Below are positions 44,827 to 53,781 of a stretch of 64,000 nucleotides of DNA, one piece after another (position 1 is the first letter of the stretch; each line of letters begins with the position of its first letter). This stretch comes from Flavobacterium pectinovorum. GTDB lineage: Bacteria; Bacteroidota; Bacteroidia; Flavobacteriales; Flavobacteriaceae. The translations under genes were made by a program, and so were the position numbers. The stretch covers positions 558,001 through 622,000 of the forward strand of contig NZ_FRBX01000002.1 of NCBI RefSeq assembly GCF_900142715.1, given 5' to 3'. The notes below the pieces were generated by a model. It was given only the letters and a program-made list of their open reading frames with translations, ran no database searches and had not been told where the DNA came from.

Positions 44827-44846
44827 CCTAAACTTTCAGATTATGA
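44827..44846 (+). repeat. Direct repeat, right copy
   Basis: Second copy of the 20-nt sequence, 121 bp after the first, ending in the first codon and a half of the 77-residue protein gene. Confidence 0.8.
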
Positions 44847-45076
44847 GTGTAAACTCCCTTTCAAAAGAAACAGAATTACGGTTAAACGAATTTTTCAACC
44901 AAGCGACTGACCCCAAAAGTTTCGCAAAAGCAATTCGAAGAGTAAATTATCTTCTCGCCATGTCTCTAATGCGCGAATGCGAAACTCTGCAAATCGATAT
45001 GAAATCAGTTGAAGAAGGTTATTTCTGGCTCAATGAATTAGCCGAGATTTTAAATCCTTATTTGGATTTTGAATAA
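44843..45076 (+). CDS. 77-residue orphan protein, paralogue A
   Basis: A small, mostly helical, probably cytoplasmic protein with no signal or membrane segment. It has the same length as the protein at 63353 and is identical at 38 of 77 aligned positions without gaps. Shared blocks are LSKETE near the start, AK.IR.VNY.L, MR.CET and the end WLN.LAE.L.PYLD. The high conservation of both ends suggests a folded functional unit. I do not know the family. It lies next to a restriction-modification unit on the opposite strand. Confidence 0.75.
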   Translation: MSVNSLSKETELRLNEFFNQATDPKSFAKAIRRVNYLLAMSLMRECETLQIDMKSVEEGYFWLNELAEILNPYLDFE

Positions 45077-45089
45077 AATTTACAATGGG

Positions 45090-45117
45090 AAAAGCCACTG
45101 ATGAAGTGGCTTTTTTT
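45090..45117. terminator. Terminator between paralogue A and vsr
   Basis: AAAAGCCACT and AGTGGCTTTTTTT pair around GATGA and are placed between convergent genes. The T run overlaps the vsr stop codon. Confidence 0.75.
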
Positions 45118-45538
45118 ATTTTGTTTTTTGTCTTTCGTTTATTGCGTTTTGAATTTCAAGAATACACGAATCTAAATTCTTTTTGATATCATTACTCCAA
45201 AAACGAAGAATCTTCCAGTTTTGAGATTCTAAATACGCATTGACTTCTATATCTCGTTGCATATTTCGTTCTATTTTTTTGATCCAATACTCCGAATTGG
45301 TTTGAGGCTTTCTTTTGGTCTCCCAATCTTTTCCATGAAAAAATTCGCCATCAACAAAAATGGCAATTTTAAGTATTGTAAAAGTTAAATCTGGGCAGCC
45401 AAAAATTTTTCGATTGTTTTTTCTATAACGGTATCCAAGATGCCATAAAGCTTTTGCCAAAGTAATTTCTTCCTTGGTATCTTTGCTGCGGATAGCACTC
45501 ATAACTTTGGAACGTTGTTGTGGTGTAAAACAATCCAT
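45116..45538 (-). CDS. vsr: Very short patch repair (Vsr) endonuclease
   Basis: A 140-residue nicking enzyme that acts at T:G mismatches produced by deamination of 5-methylcytosine. It opens with FTPQQRSKVMSAIRSKDTKEE. The core has GCPDLTF with the metal-binding aspartate and FVDGEFFHGKDW (commonly FVDGCFWHGC), then QNWKILRFWSNDI at the end. The cysteine of the usual zinc site in this loop is absent, seen in some family members. It lies downstream of a cytosine-5 methyltransferase pair, the expected partner. Confidence 0.92.
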   Translation of the reverse strand: MDCFTPQQRSKVMSAIRSKDTKEEITLAKALWHLGYRYRKNNRKIFGCPDLTFTILKIAIFVDGEFFHGKDWETKRKPQTNSEYWIKKIERNMQRDIEVNAYLESQNWKILRFWSNDIKKNLDSCILEIQNAINERQKTK

Positions 45539-45704
45539 AGGTTTAATTATTAAAGATTTAAATTTAATAATTAGTGGTATTTTATGGATTATATGTTATT
45601 TAATAAAAGTTGTATTATTTTACTATGAATGAGTTAATTAATGTTTGCTTTTTAATATTTGTTTAGATTAAAATAAATATAAAGAAATTATTAATGTAGG
45701 TATA
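45539..45704. other. AT-rich spacer between vsr and restriction gene
   Basis: 166 bp of extremely AT-rich DNA. There is a short inverted repeat near 45546-45575 (TTAATTATTAAA / TTTAATAATTA), no gene, and none of the dispersed repeat families. Confidence 0.35.
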
Positions 45705-46676
45705 TTAACCAATAAAAAGGTGATTTGTAGAAAGAGTATGTGGTGCAGAAACTAAATTTATGTCAAATTTTAGTGATGGCTCAATTCTAGAACTTGCATT
45801 ATGAATTCGAAAAGAAATTTGCCAACCTTCATTTAAGGTAACTAAGAGTGTGGTTTTGGAATTATCTTGATATACAACTTCAATTAATCGATTTGGTAAT
45901 TTCAATCGTGGCATTTTTGCTTTTGGTTTTATATCCTTAAATGGTAAGTTTAGTGTACCATGTAAATTATAAGCTTGTATCTCAACTTTATTTTTGCCTT
46001 TAATAACCTTGTAAAAATCTTGATTTCCAATTAGATATTTGACTAATCTTTCCGCAACAATTCCAGGATTTTCAGTATCTAATCGTAATAATTCAGTCTT
46101 GAAAGCATTTAAAACAGGTACGTAAACAGATGTGTGATAATCACCTAAAGTATCCCATGTTTGTGTTGCTTTGCTTGCTGTCCTCAAAACTGCTAAATTG
46201 CTAAAAATAGGTTTAATTTCTTCAAAATAATCAGATGAACAAGGAAAACCTAGCCATTTTTCTCCAAAATTAATGTCATTGGATAGACGAGAATGTTTGA
46301 CTGCTCTATGATTATTTTTTGCTGAAATCCCTATTTCCCAATTTTGTAATGATCTAATCATTAAAACATCACGAACATCTCCACTTTGACCGGCTTTATC
46401 AGCAACAATTTCCAGTTGTAAAATATCTTCTGAATTAATTCCATTTGATAAGCGAGGTTCAATATCAAGAAGAAAATTAACAGAAAAACTAGCGACCAAT
46501 TGATAATGGCTTTGTTCTTTTTCATCAAAATTTAAAAAGCATTTAAGCGCGGTTTTAAATGACTCATTTTCGATAATTGTAACAGAAGTCAGAACTTTCA
46601 AGCGCTCAGAAAATTCATTTAATAAAGCATATTCAAAAGCTTTACCATTAATTGTTTGTGTCGATGTTTTTATCAT
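45705..46676 (-). CDS. HaeIII-type restriction endonuclease
   Basis: A 323-residue protein that resembles the HaeIII restriction endonuclease family: QTINGKAFEYALLNEF at the start, GQSGDVRDVLMIR, WEIGISAKNNHRAVKHSRLS and FGEKWLGFPCSSDYFEEI. The GDVRD ... GISAK spacing could form a PD-(D/E)xK-like centre with serine in the third position. The family cuts GGCC. The identification rests on motif memory and on the M.HaeIII-like methyltransferase whose stop codon overlaps this start (TAATG), so the two are translationally coupled. Confidence 0.7.
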   Translation of the reverse strand: MIKTSTQTINGKAFEYALLNEFSERLKVLTSVTIIENESFKTALKCFLNFDEKEQSHYQLVASFSVNFLLDIEPRLSNGINSEDILQLEIVADKAGQSGDVRDVLMIRSLQNWEIGISAKNNHRAVKHSRLSNDINFGEKWLGFPCSSDYFEEIKPIFSNLAVLRTASKATQTWDTLGDYHTSVYVPVLNAFKTELLRLDTENPGIVAERLVKYLIGNQDFYKVIKGKNKVEIQAYNLHGTLNLPFKDIKPKAKMPRLKLPNRLIEVVYQDNSKTTLLVTLNEGWQISFRIHNASSRIEPSLKFDINLVSAPHTLSTNHLFIG

Positions 46677-47767
46677 TATGCGGACATGTTTTTAATTATT
46701 TCGTTCATTTTTTCAAGTACAACATTTCCATTTATCTCATTTTCAATATTTTTTGAATTAGCTTTTTTTGTGTTTTTTAATTCTTGTAGATCAGAATGTA
46801 TTTTTTGAGCTAAAACTTTCCCCATTCTTACAGGAACCGCATTTCCAATCATTTTATAGCCAGCTACAACATTATTATATTCAAAAGAAAACGAATCAGG
46901 AAAAGTTTGAATTCTAGCGCATTCTCGAATACTTAATCTTCTGTATAAATGTTCTTTACCTTTTACAAATTCTCGAATATTTTGTTCAATAAAATTCATT
47001 TTTGGAGCCTGTGGATGAAGTGGTGCATGTCGTCCCCCTGCTTGAATAGTGAATGAAACTTCATCCCAAGAACGAACTCTGTTTCTTGACATAAACATTG
47101 ATGAAAAACCTCCAATCATATATTCATGATTTAAAATTTTGCAATCGCTACCATTTGTGTAATTTCCTAACTTTGCAGGCAATACATTATCTTTCAAATC
47201 GCCGATGGCTTTTTCGAGTGTAATTTTGTTTTCAAGTGTAGTTGGTCTTGGGAATGTAAATTTCATTCCTAAATCTTTTCTATACCCAATAAAAAATACA
47301 CGTTTTCGATCTTGTGGTACACCGTAATCGGAAACATTTAACATTTGAAATGTCAAATCATAGCCGATGTCAGTAAACATTTGCTTTATATTCTCTAGGG
47401 CATCTTTATGTGTAGTTAATAGCATTCCTGATACGTTTTCGGCTAAGAAAAACTTAGGTTTTTTATCAGCTAAAATTCTCATAAATTCATAAAAAAGTTG
47501 ACCTCTTTTATCTGAAATGCCTCTCTTTGATCCGGCTTCTGACCAACTTTGGCAAGGTGGTCCACCAATTATTCCGTCACAATCTGGAACTTCACTAGAA
47601 GGAATGTCAACAATACTTCTTTTATCTAAAAATGTTTTTGTGTGGTTTTTTTCATAAGTTGCCCAAATTTCCTTGTCGTATTCATTCGCCCATATAACAT
47701 CAAAACCTGCTTTTTCAAAACCTAAATCAAGCCCTCCAGCTCCTGCAAAAAATGACACTACTTTCAT
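46676..47767 (-). CDS. DNA (cytosine-5-)-methyltransferase, M.HaeIII-like
   Basis: A 363-residue C5-methylase. Motif I is FFAGAGGLDLGFEKAGF. Motif IV, GGPPCQSWSEAGSKRGI, carries the catalytic cysteine, motif VI is FLAENVSGM, and motif VIII is QDRKRVFFIGYRKDL. The target-recognition region has FMSRNRVRSWDE and QAGGRHAPLHPQAP, and motif X is GYKMIGNAVPV. These and NEYDKEIWATYEKNH closely follow M.HaeIII, which makes GG(m5C)C. It would protect the host from the coupled nuclease. A short hydrophilic C-terminal tail extends past the usual end. Confidence 0.93.
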   Translation of the reverse strand: MKVVSFFAGAGGLDLGFEKAGFDVIWANEYDKEIWATYEKNHTKTFLDKRSIVDIPSSEVPDCDGIIGGPPCQSWSEAGSKRGISDKRGQLFYEFMRILADKKPKFFLAENVSGMLLTTHKDALENIKQMFTDIGYDLTFQMLNVSDYGVPQDRKRVFFIGYRKDLGMKFTFPRPTTLENKITLEKAIGDLKDNVLPAKLGNYTNGSDCKILNHEYMIGGFSSMFMSRNRVRSWDEVSFTIQAGGRHAPLHPQAPKMNFIEQNIREFVKGKEHLYRRLSIRECARIQTFPDSFSFEYNNVVAGYKMIGNAVPVRMGKVLAQKIHSDLQELKNTKKANSKNIENEINGNVVLEKMNEIIKNMSA

Positions 47768-47921
47768 CCAATTTAAACATTATAATTATGATTACAAACT
47801 TACAATTTTAATGAACATGATTGCCTTCAATTTATAAAATTGATACAAAACGGAACAATTAATGTAGTGTAAATCGTATAATATTTTTTTGTTTTCATTA
47901 TTAATCAGATTGTAATATTGC

Positions 47922-50381
47922 CTACTTATCCTTCCCCTTCTTCCCCCACTTAATTTTCATTTTCCCTTCATCATCCACCGCAACCAAATGCAGGACAATT
48001 CCGCGATCACGAACGGCGTCGCGTTCTTCCTGGCTGGCAAGTTTGGCGTCGTTTTTAGAGTTTCGGAGTGGGATGGTGAGGGCGAGATTGGTGCCTCGGC
48101 CAAAAGAATAAATTCCGTTAATGTCTAAGTTGAGCACATTAGAACTGATAAGGAGGTTGTTAATATCAATTTGCTCGCCGCGCATGTTGAGGTTTCCGGA
48201 TAAATCGCTGAAGGTTATGTTCTGAACATCGCGAAACGGAAAAGCAAATTTACCTACTTTTACAATCGGTTCAAAATTGAGTAAAGCGCCCTGAGTCACT
48301 TTAAAATCTAGTTTTCCGTGCATCGAATTGGTCAGTAATTCACCCCGACTGTTGATAAAACCACTCACATTGGCGTGACTGCTCAATCTGCCTTTTATGT
48401 TTTTGGGACTAAAAGAGGTGATTCCGAAATTGTTGAACGACCTTAAAAAACTGGCAATATCTACACGATTTACCTGCGCGTTGGAGACAAAATTATAGTT
48501 CTTGCCATTTGGCGAAATTGTAGTATTAAAAGTAATGCTTCCGCCGGAAGTTTGAAGTGAACCATTTTTAATTACAAGGCGTGAATCGATCATCTGGATT
48601 TCGGCTTTTGTGTTTGTGGCGGTCAGTTTATTGTAGTTTATTTTATCAGCTTTGATGTTGATGTCTACGATGCATTTTTCGATGGCGTTTCGCAATTGGT
48701 CAGACATTGTGGTTTTTTTTGCAGTGACTTTCTTTTTTTGTGAACTTGCCAAAACGCCTAAAAATTGTTTTAAGTCAATATTGGGGCAATAAATATCCCA
48801 GTTTACAATCATTTTTTCGGGAGCGTCGTAATATAAATTCAGGAAATTATCGATTTTGCCTTCCAGATAAATGATGTTTTTGTTGTGTTTGTAAGCGATT
48901 TTTTTAATCAATAACGCTTTTTCGGTAAAGTCGAGCTGAACGTTTACTTTTTCGGCGTGAAGATTCTTTGGAATAAAATGAAAAGAAACATCTTTTACGT
49001 TTACATTGCCAATAAAACGGGGTTTGGTAATGTATAAATCGACAATATCAAATTGAAATTTTAAGTTGGCCGAAGCGTGACCTTCGGTAAAATGAATCCA
49101 TTTTTCGGTATTTTCTTCATTGAGGTTCTCGATGTCAAAATCAGAATTTACAATTCCGGTTGCCAGTGGTTTTTCTAAATTATTAATCACAGCCTGTGGA
49201 ATTGTAAGCGGAATATTTTTGTATTTACCCGAAAATCGGGTTAAAATTACGGCAGAGTTTGCGTCGTTAAAACCGTCTTTTGGCTTGAAATTATTGGTAA
49301 AAATGCCTTTAAAACCACAATCGGTAATTAATCCGTCGGGAATACTGAGTTCGTTGTTTTTTACTTCGGCCTGAACCACAATTTTCGGATCGCCTTCCTG
49401 ATTAAAATCGCCTTTAATGTCGCAATTAACATCGATTTCTTCTTTTAAATCAAATCGGTTCAACTTCGAACTAATGTTTGCCGATAATAAATTCGACGCA
49501 TTTTGCCATAAAATCGTTGTGGTAATATTGATTCCGAAAAGCGCTTTTCCTTCGGTAAGATTAAAAAAAGCAATAATATCAAAAGAGTCGGTTCCGATTT
49601 TCAGATTTTTGGTGACAACATCAATTTTTTCTTTTTCATCGGAATAAGAAACATTAAAAGTGCCTTCGAGAATTTTTTGTTTCGCAAAACTGCCGTGAAC
49701 GGTATTAAAAGCCAGGCTTTCTATATTGGTTCTCAGGTAAACATCGGTTTGCCAGTCGTCTCCGTCAAAATCAACTTTCGATTTTAAACTTTCGATTTCA
49801 AAATCAAATAATTTATGTCCAACGTGATTGTCTAAAGTAAAATGAACGTCGTTGAGGTCGATTTGGTCAATGCTGGTTTCGGTATCAGATTTATCTTCTG
49901 CCGATTTTTTCTTCTTGGGTTTAAAAATATTGGCGTTCGAATAACCGTTTTCGGCTTTATAAACATAAATATCTGCATCGTTAATGAGCATTTTATGAAT
50001 GTTGATTTCGTTTTGCAATAAACTCCAAACATTCAAACGAACTTCGATTTCTTTGGCTTTCAATAAAGTATGTTTGTGGATATTCCATTGGTTGTCTTTG
50101 ATTTCGACATCTTTCAGCGCAAGCGTAAAATTCGGGAAACCGGTTAAAAATTTATATTGAAAATCGCCAACATGAAATTTTCCATTTATGTTTTCATTAA
50201 TTTTTGTGTTGATTTTAGCAATGATTTCGGTTTTATTCCGATTAAAATAAAACGATAAAGCGCCCGATGCAATAATCACAAACGCAATGCATCCTAAAAT
50301 AAAAAAGCCAAATCTTTTGGCATATATCTTAAAATGAGAGGATTGTAAAAAGCTTTTTATGTGGTGTAAAAGTGCTTTCAT
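47922..50381 (-). CDS. AsmA-like envelope protein
   Basis: An 819-residue protein with one N-terminal membrane helix (FGFFILGCIAFVIIASGALSF) and a long periplasmic beta-rich region. The opening NINGKFHVGDFQYKFLTGFPN is typical of AsmA/TamB-type proteins, and the C-terminal part (about 600-780) reads as an AsmA_2 domain with NITFSDLSGNLNMRGEQIDI. Members are thought to bridge the envelope and move lipids. A basic tail (KIKWGKKGKDK) ends it. It is apparently monocistronic. Confidence 0.85.
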   Translation of the reverse strand: MKALLHHIKSFLQSSHFKIYAKRFGFFILGCIAFVIIASGALSFYFNRNKTEIIAKINTKINENINGKFHVGDFQYKFLTGFPNFTLALKDVEIKDNQWNIHKHTLLKAKEIEVRLNVWSLLQNEINIHKMLINDADIYVYKAENGYSNANIFKPKKKKSAEDKSDTETSIDQIDLNDVHFTLDNHVGHKLFDFEIESLKSKVDFDGDDWQTDVYLRTNIESLAFNTVHGSFAKQKILEGTFNVSYSDEKEKIDVVTKNLKIGTDSFDIIAFFNLTEGKALFGINITTTILWQNASNLLSANISSKLNRFDLKEEIDVNCDIKGDFNQEGDPKIVVQAEVKNNELSIPDGLITDCGFKGIFTNNFKPKDGFNDANSAVILTRFSGKYKNIPLTIPQAVINNLEKPLATGIVNSDFDIENLNEENTEKWIHFTEGHASANLKFQFDIVDLYITKPRFIGNVNVKDVSFHFIPKNLHAEKVNVQLDFTEKALLIKKIAYKHNKNIIYLEGKIDNFLNLYYDAPEKMIVNWDIYCPNIDLKQFLGVLASSQKKKVTAKKTTMSDQLRNAIEKCIVDINIKADKINYNKLTATNTKAEIQMIDSRLVIKNGSLQTSGGSITFNTTISPNGKNYNFVSNAQVNRVDIASFLRSFNNFGITSFSPKNIKGRLSSHANVSGFINSRGELLTNSMHGKLDFKVTQGALLNFEPIVKVGKFAFPFRDVQNITFSDLSGNLNMRGEQIDINNLLISSNVLNLDINGIYSFGRGTNLALTIPLRNSKNDAKLASQEERDAVRDRGIVLHLVAVDDEGKMKIKWGKKGKDK

Positions 50382-50561
50382 ATAAATGAAGTTTCCGGAA
50401 CATTAAAGATAGCATAAAAAACTGACCTTATTTTTAAAATACGTCATTCTGTAGTTTAAGTTAAATCTCACAATTTTAAAACATGGGATTAATATAATAA
50501 ATGACAATGCATTTATAATGAAAACTAATTTGGTAATGGTGTTTGATTGGTTTTTAATTTT

Positions 50562-50569
50562 TAAATTTG
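50562..50569 (+). promoter_or_regulatory. Possible trxA -7 element TAAATTTG
   Basis: TAAATTTG matches TAnnTTTG 57 bp before trxA. A TTG at 50543-50545 is 16 nt upstream, slightly closer than the usual 18-20. Confidence 0.4.
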
Positions 50570-50625
50570 TACTCTAGTTTGATACTTAAGTTAATCAGAC
50601 GATAAATTTAAAAACGATAGATATT

Positions 50626-50943
50626 ATGGCATTAGCAATAACAGATGCTACTTTTGACGAAGTAGTTTTAAAATCAGATAAACCAGTAATGGTTGACTTT
50701 TGGGCAGCATGGTGCGGTCCTTGTAGAATGGTTGGTCCAATTATTGACCAAATCAGCGAAGAATATGCAGGTAAAGTAGTGGTTGGTAAAGTAGATGTAG
50801 ATGCTAACCAGGAATTTGCTGCAAAATATGGTGTGCGTAACATACCTACCGTTTTGGTTTTTCATAACGGTGAAGTAGTAGGTAAACAAGTAGGAGTTGC
50901 TCCGAAACAAACTTACTCTGATAGTTTAGACGCTTTGTTGTAA
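50626..50943 (+). CDS. trxA: Thioredoxin
   Basis: A 105-residue cytoplasmic thioredoxin. The redox site WCGPC is at residues 29-33 in [16 protein letters not shown]. The cis-proline loop is [16 protein letters not shown] and the C-terminal helix is present. It has typical length, no signal peptide and its own terminator. Confidence 0.97.
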   Translation: MALAITDATFDEVVLKSDKPVMVDFWAAWCGPCRMVGPIIDQISEEYAGKVVVGKVDVDANQEFAAKYGVRNIPTVLVFHNGEVVGKQVGVAPKQTYSDSLDALL

Positions 50944-50968
50944 TCGTAAGATTATGATTTATATAAAA

Positions 50969-50996
50969 GAGGTTTGACGAAAGTCAAGCCTTTTTT
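50969..50996 (+). terminator. Terminator after trxA
   Basis: AGGTTTGAC and GTCAAGCCT pair with one wobble around GAAA and are followed by six T. Confidence 0.75.
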
Positions 50997-51007
50997 ATTG
51001 GAATAAA

Positions 51008-51168
51008 GTTTTTTTTGCCACGAATTCACGAATTATTTATTTTGATTGTGATTAAAAAATTTGGCACAGATTAAATGATTCTCACAGATTAGAAATTATT
51101 TTAATCTTTTAATCTGAAAAAAACTAAACTATTTTAATTCGTGAAAATTAATGCAATTCGTGGCAAAC
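51008..51168. repeat. Dispersed repeat block before the M1 aminopeptidase
   Basis: TTTTTTTGCCACGAATTCAC at the left and GCAATTCGTGGCAAACTTTT at the right are complementary arms. CACAGATTAAATGATTCTCA and TTTAATCTTTTAATCTG lie inside. The block ends about 35 bp before the real start codon. Confidence 0.65.
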
Positions 51169-51204
51169 TTTTTTTATTTTTACGAATCAAATATTCCTCG
51201 AAAA

Positions 51205-53781
51205 ATGAAAATCTTTTATAGTTTTCTTTGCTTTTTTACAATCGTAACAATTGGTTTTTCTCAATCAAAACAAAAAGAAAGTGTTGTTTTAGAAAACGGA
51301 GTTTCAGAACAATTGGCTATTTTTAGAAAACATCAAATTTCTGATGTTTCTTATGATTTATTATTCGAAATTCCATATCAAAAAAATGAAGATATTAAAT
51401 CGGAAATGAAGCTGCATTTGACTTTATCAGATATAAGTCAGCCATTATATTTAGATTTTAAAGAGAAAACGCAGAACATAAAATCAATTGAAGCTAACGG
51501 AAAAAGTATTACCGTTTTACACGAAAAAGGGCATATTATTATTCCTGCTGAAAGTTTGATTTTAGGAAAAAATAAAATTGCAATTTCATTTATCGCCGGT
51601 AATTTATCATTAAACCGAAACGATGATTATTTATATACTTTACTGGTTCCGGATCGTGCAAGTACGTTGTTTCCGTGTTTTGATCAGCCGGATATTAAGG
51701 CGACTTATAATATGGTTTTACAAGTTCCAAAAGACTGGACAGTTTTGGCTGGAGCCGATGTAAACAACAAATCTGAAAAAGGGGATTTTGTCAATTACAC
51801 TTTTAATGAATCAGATAAAATGAGTACTTATTTGTTCTCCTTTGTTGCCGGGAAATTCAAAAACGTCACTCAAAAACAGGGCAATCGAGAAATGACAATG
51901 CTGTATCGCGAAAACAATACCGAAAAGCTTCAGACAAGTACCGATACCATTTTTAAACTGCACCAACAATCTTTAGAATTCTTAGAAAAATATACTAATT
52001 ATCCGTTTCCATTTCAGAAGCTGGATTTTGCGTCGATTCCTGAATTTCAATATGGCGGAATGGAGCATGTTGGAGCTATTCAGTACAAAGAATCGGCTTT
52101 GTTTTTGGATAATACCGCGACTGACGAATTAAAATTAAGCCGTGCCAAATTAATCGCTCACGAAACTTCGCATATGTGGTTTGGCGATTTAGTGACCATG
52201 AAATGGTTTGATGATGTCTGGATGAAAGAAGTGTTTGCGAATTTTATGGCAGATAAAATTATGAATCCGATTTTTCCGAAAATCAATCATAATCTGCAAT
52301 TTTTTACAACACATTATTCCGGGGCTTTCGCCGAAGATCGTTCTTTGGGTACACATCCTATAAGACAACATTTAGCCAATTTAAAAGATGCCGGCTCGCT
52401 TTACGGAAGCATTATTTACAACAAAGCGCCCATTATGATGCGTCAGTTGGAAGCTACAATGGGCAAGGAAGCTTTTCAGAAAGGAATTGAAAAATACATT
52501 CAAAAATATGCCAACGATAATGCAGATTGGAATAATCTCGTAGAAATTCTGGATGCTGAAACGCCGCTCGATATGAAAAAATGGAGTGAAGTTTGGGTGA
52601 ATAAATCAGGAAGAGCGATTTTTTCGGATAAAGTAGAATATGATGCTAAAAACCGAATCAAAAAGTTTGAAATCAATCAACAAGCCGAAGATAAATCTAG
52701 CAATATCTGGCCTCAGGTTTTTCAAATAGGGTTAGTTTATGTTGATAATGTCAAGATTATTGATGTTGCTGTAAAGGATAAAAAAACGGTTTTAAAAGAG
52801 GCAATCGGGCTTGAAAAACCATTGAATATCATTTACAATTATAATGGTTTTGGTTACGGTGTTTTTCCGCTTGACGGGAATAATTTAAACTCTATTTCAA
52901 GTTTAAAAGATGAGGTTGCAAGAGCATCGAGTTATAGTAATCTTTATGAAAATACCTTAACGGGAAATATTGCACCAACTAAAGCTTTTGATTGTTTTTT
53001 AAAAGGAATTCAAACTGAAGAAAATGAATTAGTTTTAAAAATACTGACGAATAATGCGAGCAGTATTTTTTGGAGATTTCTAACTGAAAAACAACAAAAC
53101 GCCACTCAAAAACAATTTGAAGATGTAGTTTACAATCGTTTGCAGACCAATTTGCCGGGAAATATCAAAAAAACGTTATTTAATTTATTTAGCTCAATTG
53201 CGTATTCAGATTCGGCCAAAGCCAAATTATATCAGATTTGGAATAAGGAAATTGTGATCGCAAATTTGAAATTAAACGAAGACGATTACACCAATATTGC
53301 TATGAATTTGGCTATCTTTAAACATGAAAAAGCAGATGAAATTCTGAATAAAACGAAAGCTGCAATTACAAATCCGGACAGGCAAAAGCGATTTGAGTTT
53401 TTATTACCTTCATTATCAAAAGAAGAATCTGTTCGTGATGCATTTATTCAATCATTAAAAGAAGAGAAAAACAGAGAAAAAGAATCGTGGGTTTCATCTG
53501 CTTTAGGAAATGTTTTTCACCCTTTGCGTCAGGAAAGCGCTCAAAAACATTTGAGATTTTGTTTGGATTTGACCGATGAAATTCAGCGAACCGGAGATAT
53601 ATTTTTTCCGAAAGACTGGCTAAGTGGAACCATTGGTCGTTATTCTTCCAAATATGCTTTTGATGAAGTGCAGCAATTCTTAAAAGAAAACCCTAATTTT
53701 AGTCCGATATTAAAACGAAAATTATTTCAGGCGACAGATGCTTTGTATCGCGCCCAAAATATTAAAAAAGAAACCGAATGA
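51205..53781 (+). CDS. M1 family zinc aminopeptidase
   Basis: An 858-residue exported peptidase with a signal peptide (MKIFYSFLCFFTIVTIGFSQ). The substrate motif is GGMEHVGAI, a variant of GAMEN. The zinc site is HETSH near residue 319 and the third ligand glutamate lies exactly 18 residues on (WMKEVFAN), so it should be active. A C-terminal helical domain follows. The ATG at 51205 is chosen at the signal peptide. Its stop overlaps the next start by 4 bp (ATGA). Confidence 0.93.
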   Translation: MKIFYSFLCFFTIVTIGFSQSKQKESVVLENGVSEQLAIFRKHQISDVSYDLLFEIPYQKNEDIKSEMKLHLTLSDISQPLYLDFKEKTQNIKSIEANGKSITVLHEKGHIIIPAESLILGKNKIAISFIAGNLSLNRNDDYLYTLLVPDRASTLFPCFDQPDIKATYNMVLQVPKDWTVLAGADVNNKSEKGDFVNYTFNESDKMSTYLFSFVAGKFKNVTQKQGNREMTMLYRENNTEKLQTSTDTIFKLHQQSLEFLEKYTNYPFPFQKLDFASIPEFQYGGMEHVGAIQYKESALFLDNTATDELKLSRAKLIAHETSHMWFGDLVTMKWFDDVWMKEVFANFMADKIMNPIFPKINHNLQFFTTHYSGAFAEDRSLGTHPIRQHLANLKDAGSLYGSIIYNKAPIMMRQLEATMGKEAFQKGIEKYIQKYANDNADWNNLVEILDAETPLDMKKWSEVWVNKSGRAIFSDKVEYDAKNRIKKFEINQQAEDKSSNIWPQVFQIGLVYVDNVKIIDVAVKDKKTVLKEAIGLEKPLNIIYNYNGFGYGVFPLDGNNLNSISSLKDEVARASSYSNLYENTLTGNIAPTKAFDCFLKGIQTEENELVLKILTNNASSIFWRFLTEKQQNATQKQFEDVVYNRLQTNLPGNIKKTLFNLFSSIAYSDSAKAKLYQIWNKEIVIANLKLNEDDYTNIAMNLAIFKHEKADEILNKTKAAITNPDRQKRFEFLLPSLSKEESVRDAFIQSLKEEKNREKESWVSSALGNVFHPLRQESAQKHLRFCLDLTDEIQRTGDIFFPKDWLSGTIGRYSSKYAFDEVQQFLKENPNFSPILKRKLFQATDALYRAQNIKKETE

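Noticed and set aside
44722..44910. 62-codon frame starting at the ATG of the left direct repeat
   Set aside because: It shifts frame relative to the conserved 77-residue protein, runs through the hairpin insertion and has no paralogue; it is better explained as an RNA element.
45116..47767. Larger phage-defence island including the AsmA-like and HPF genes
   Set aside because: Neighbouring genes are ordinary envelope and ribosome functions; only methyltransferase, nuclease and Vsr are defence-related.
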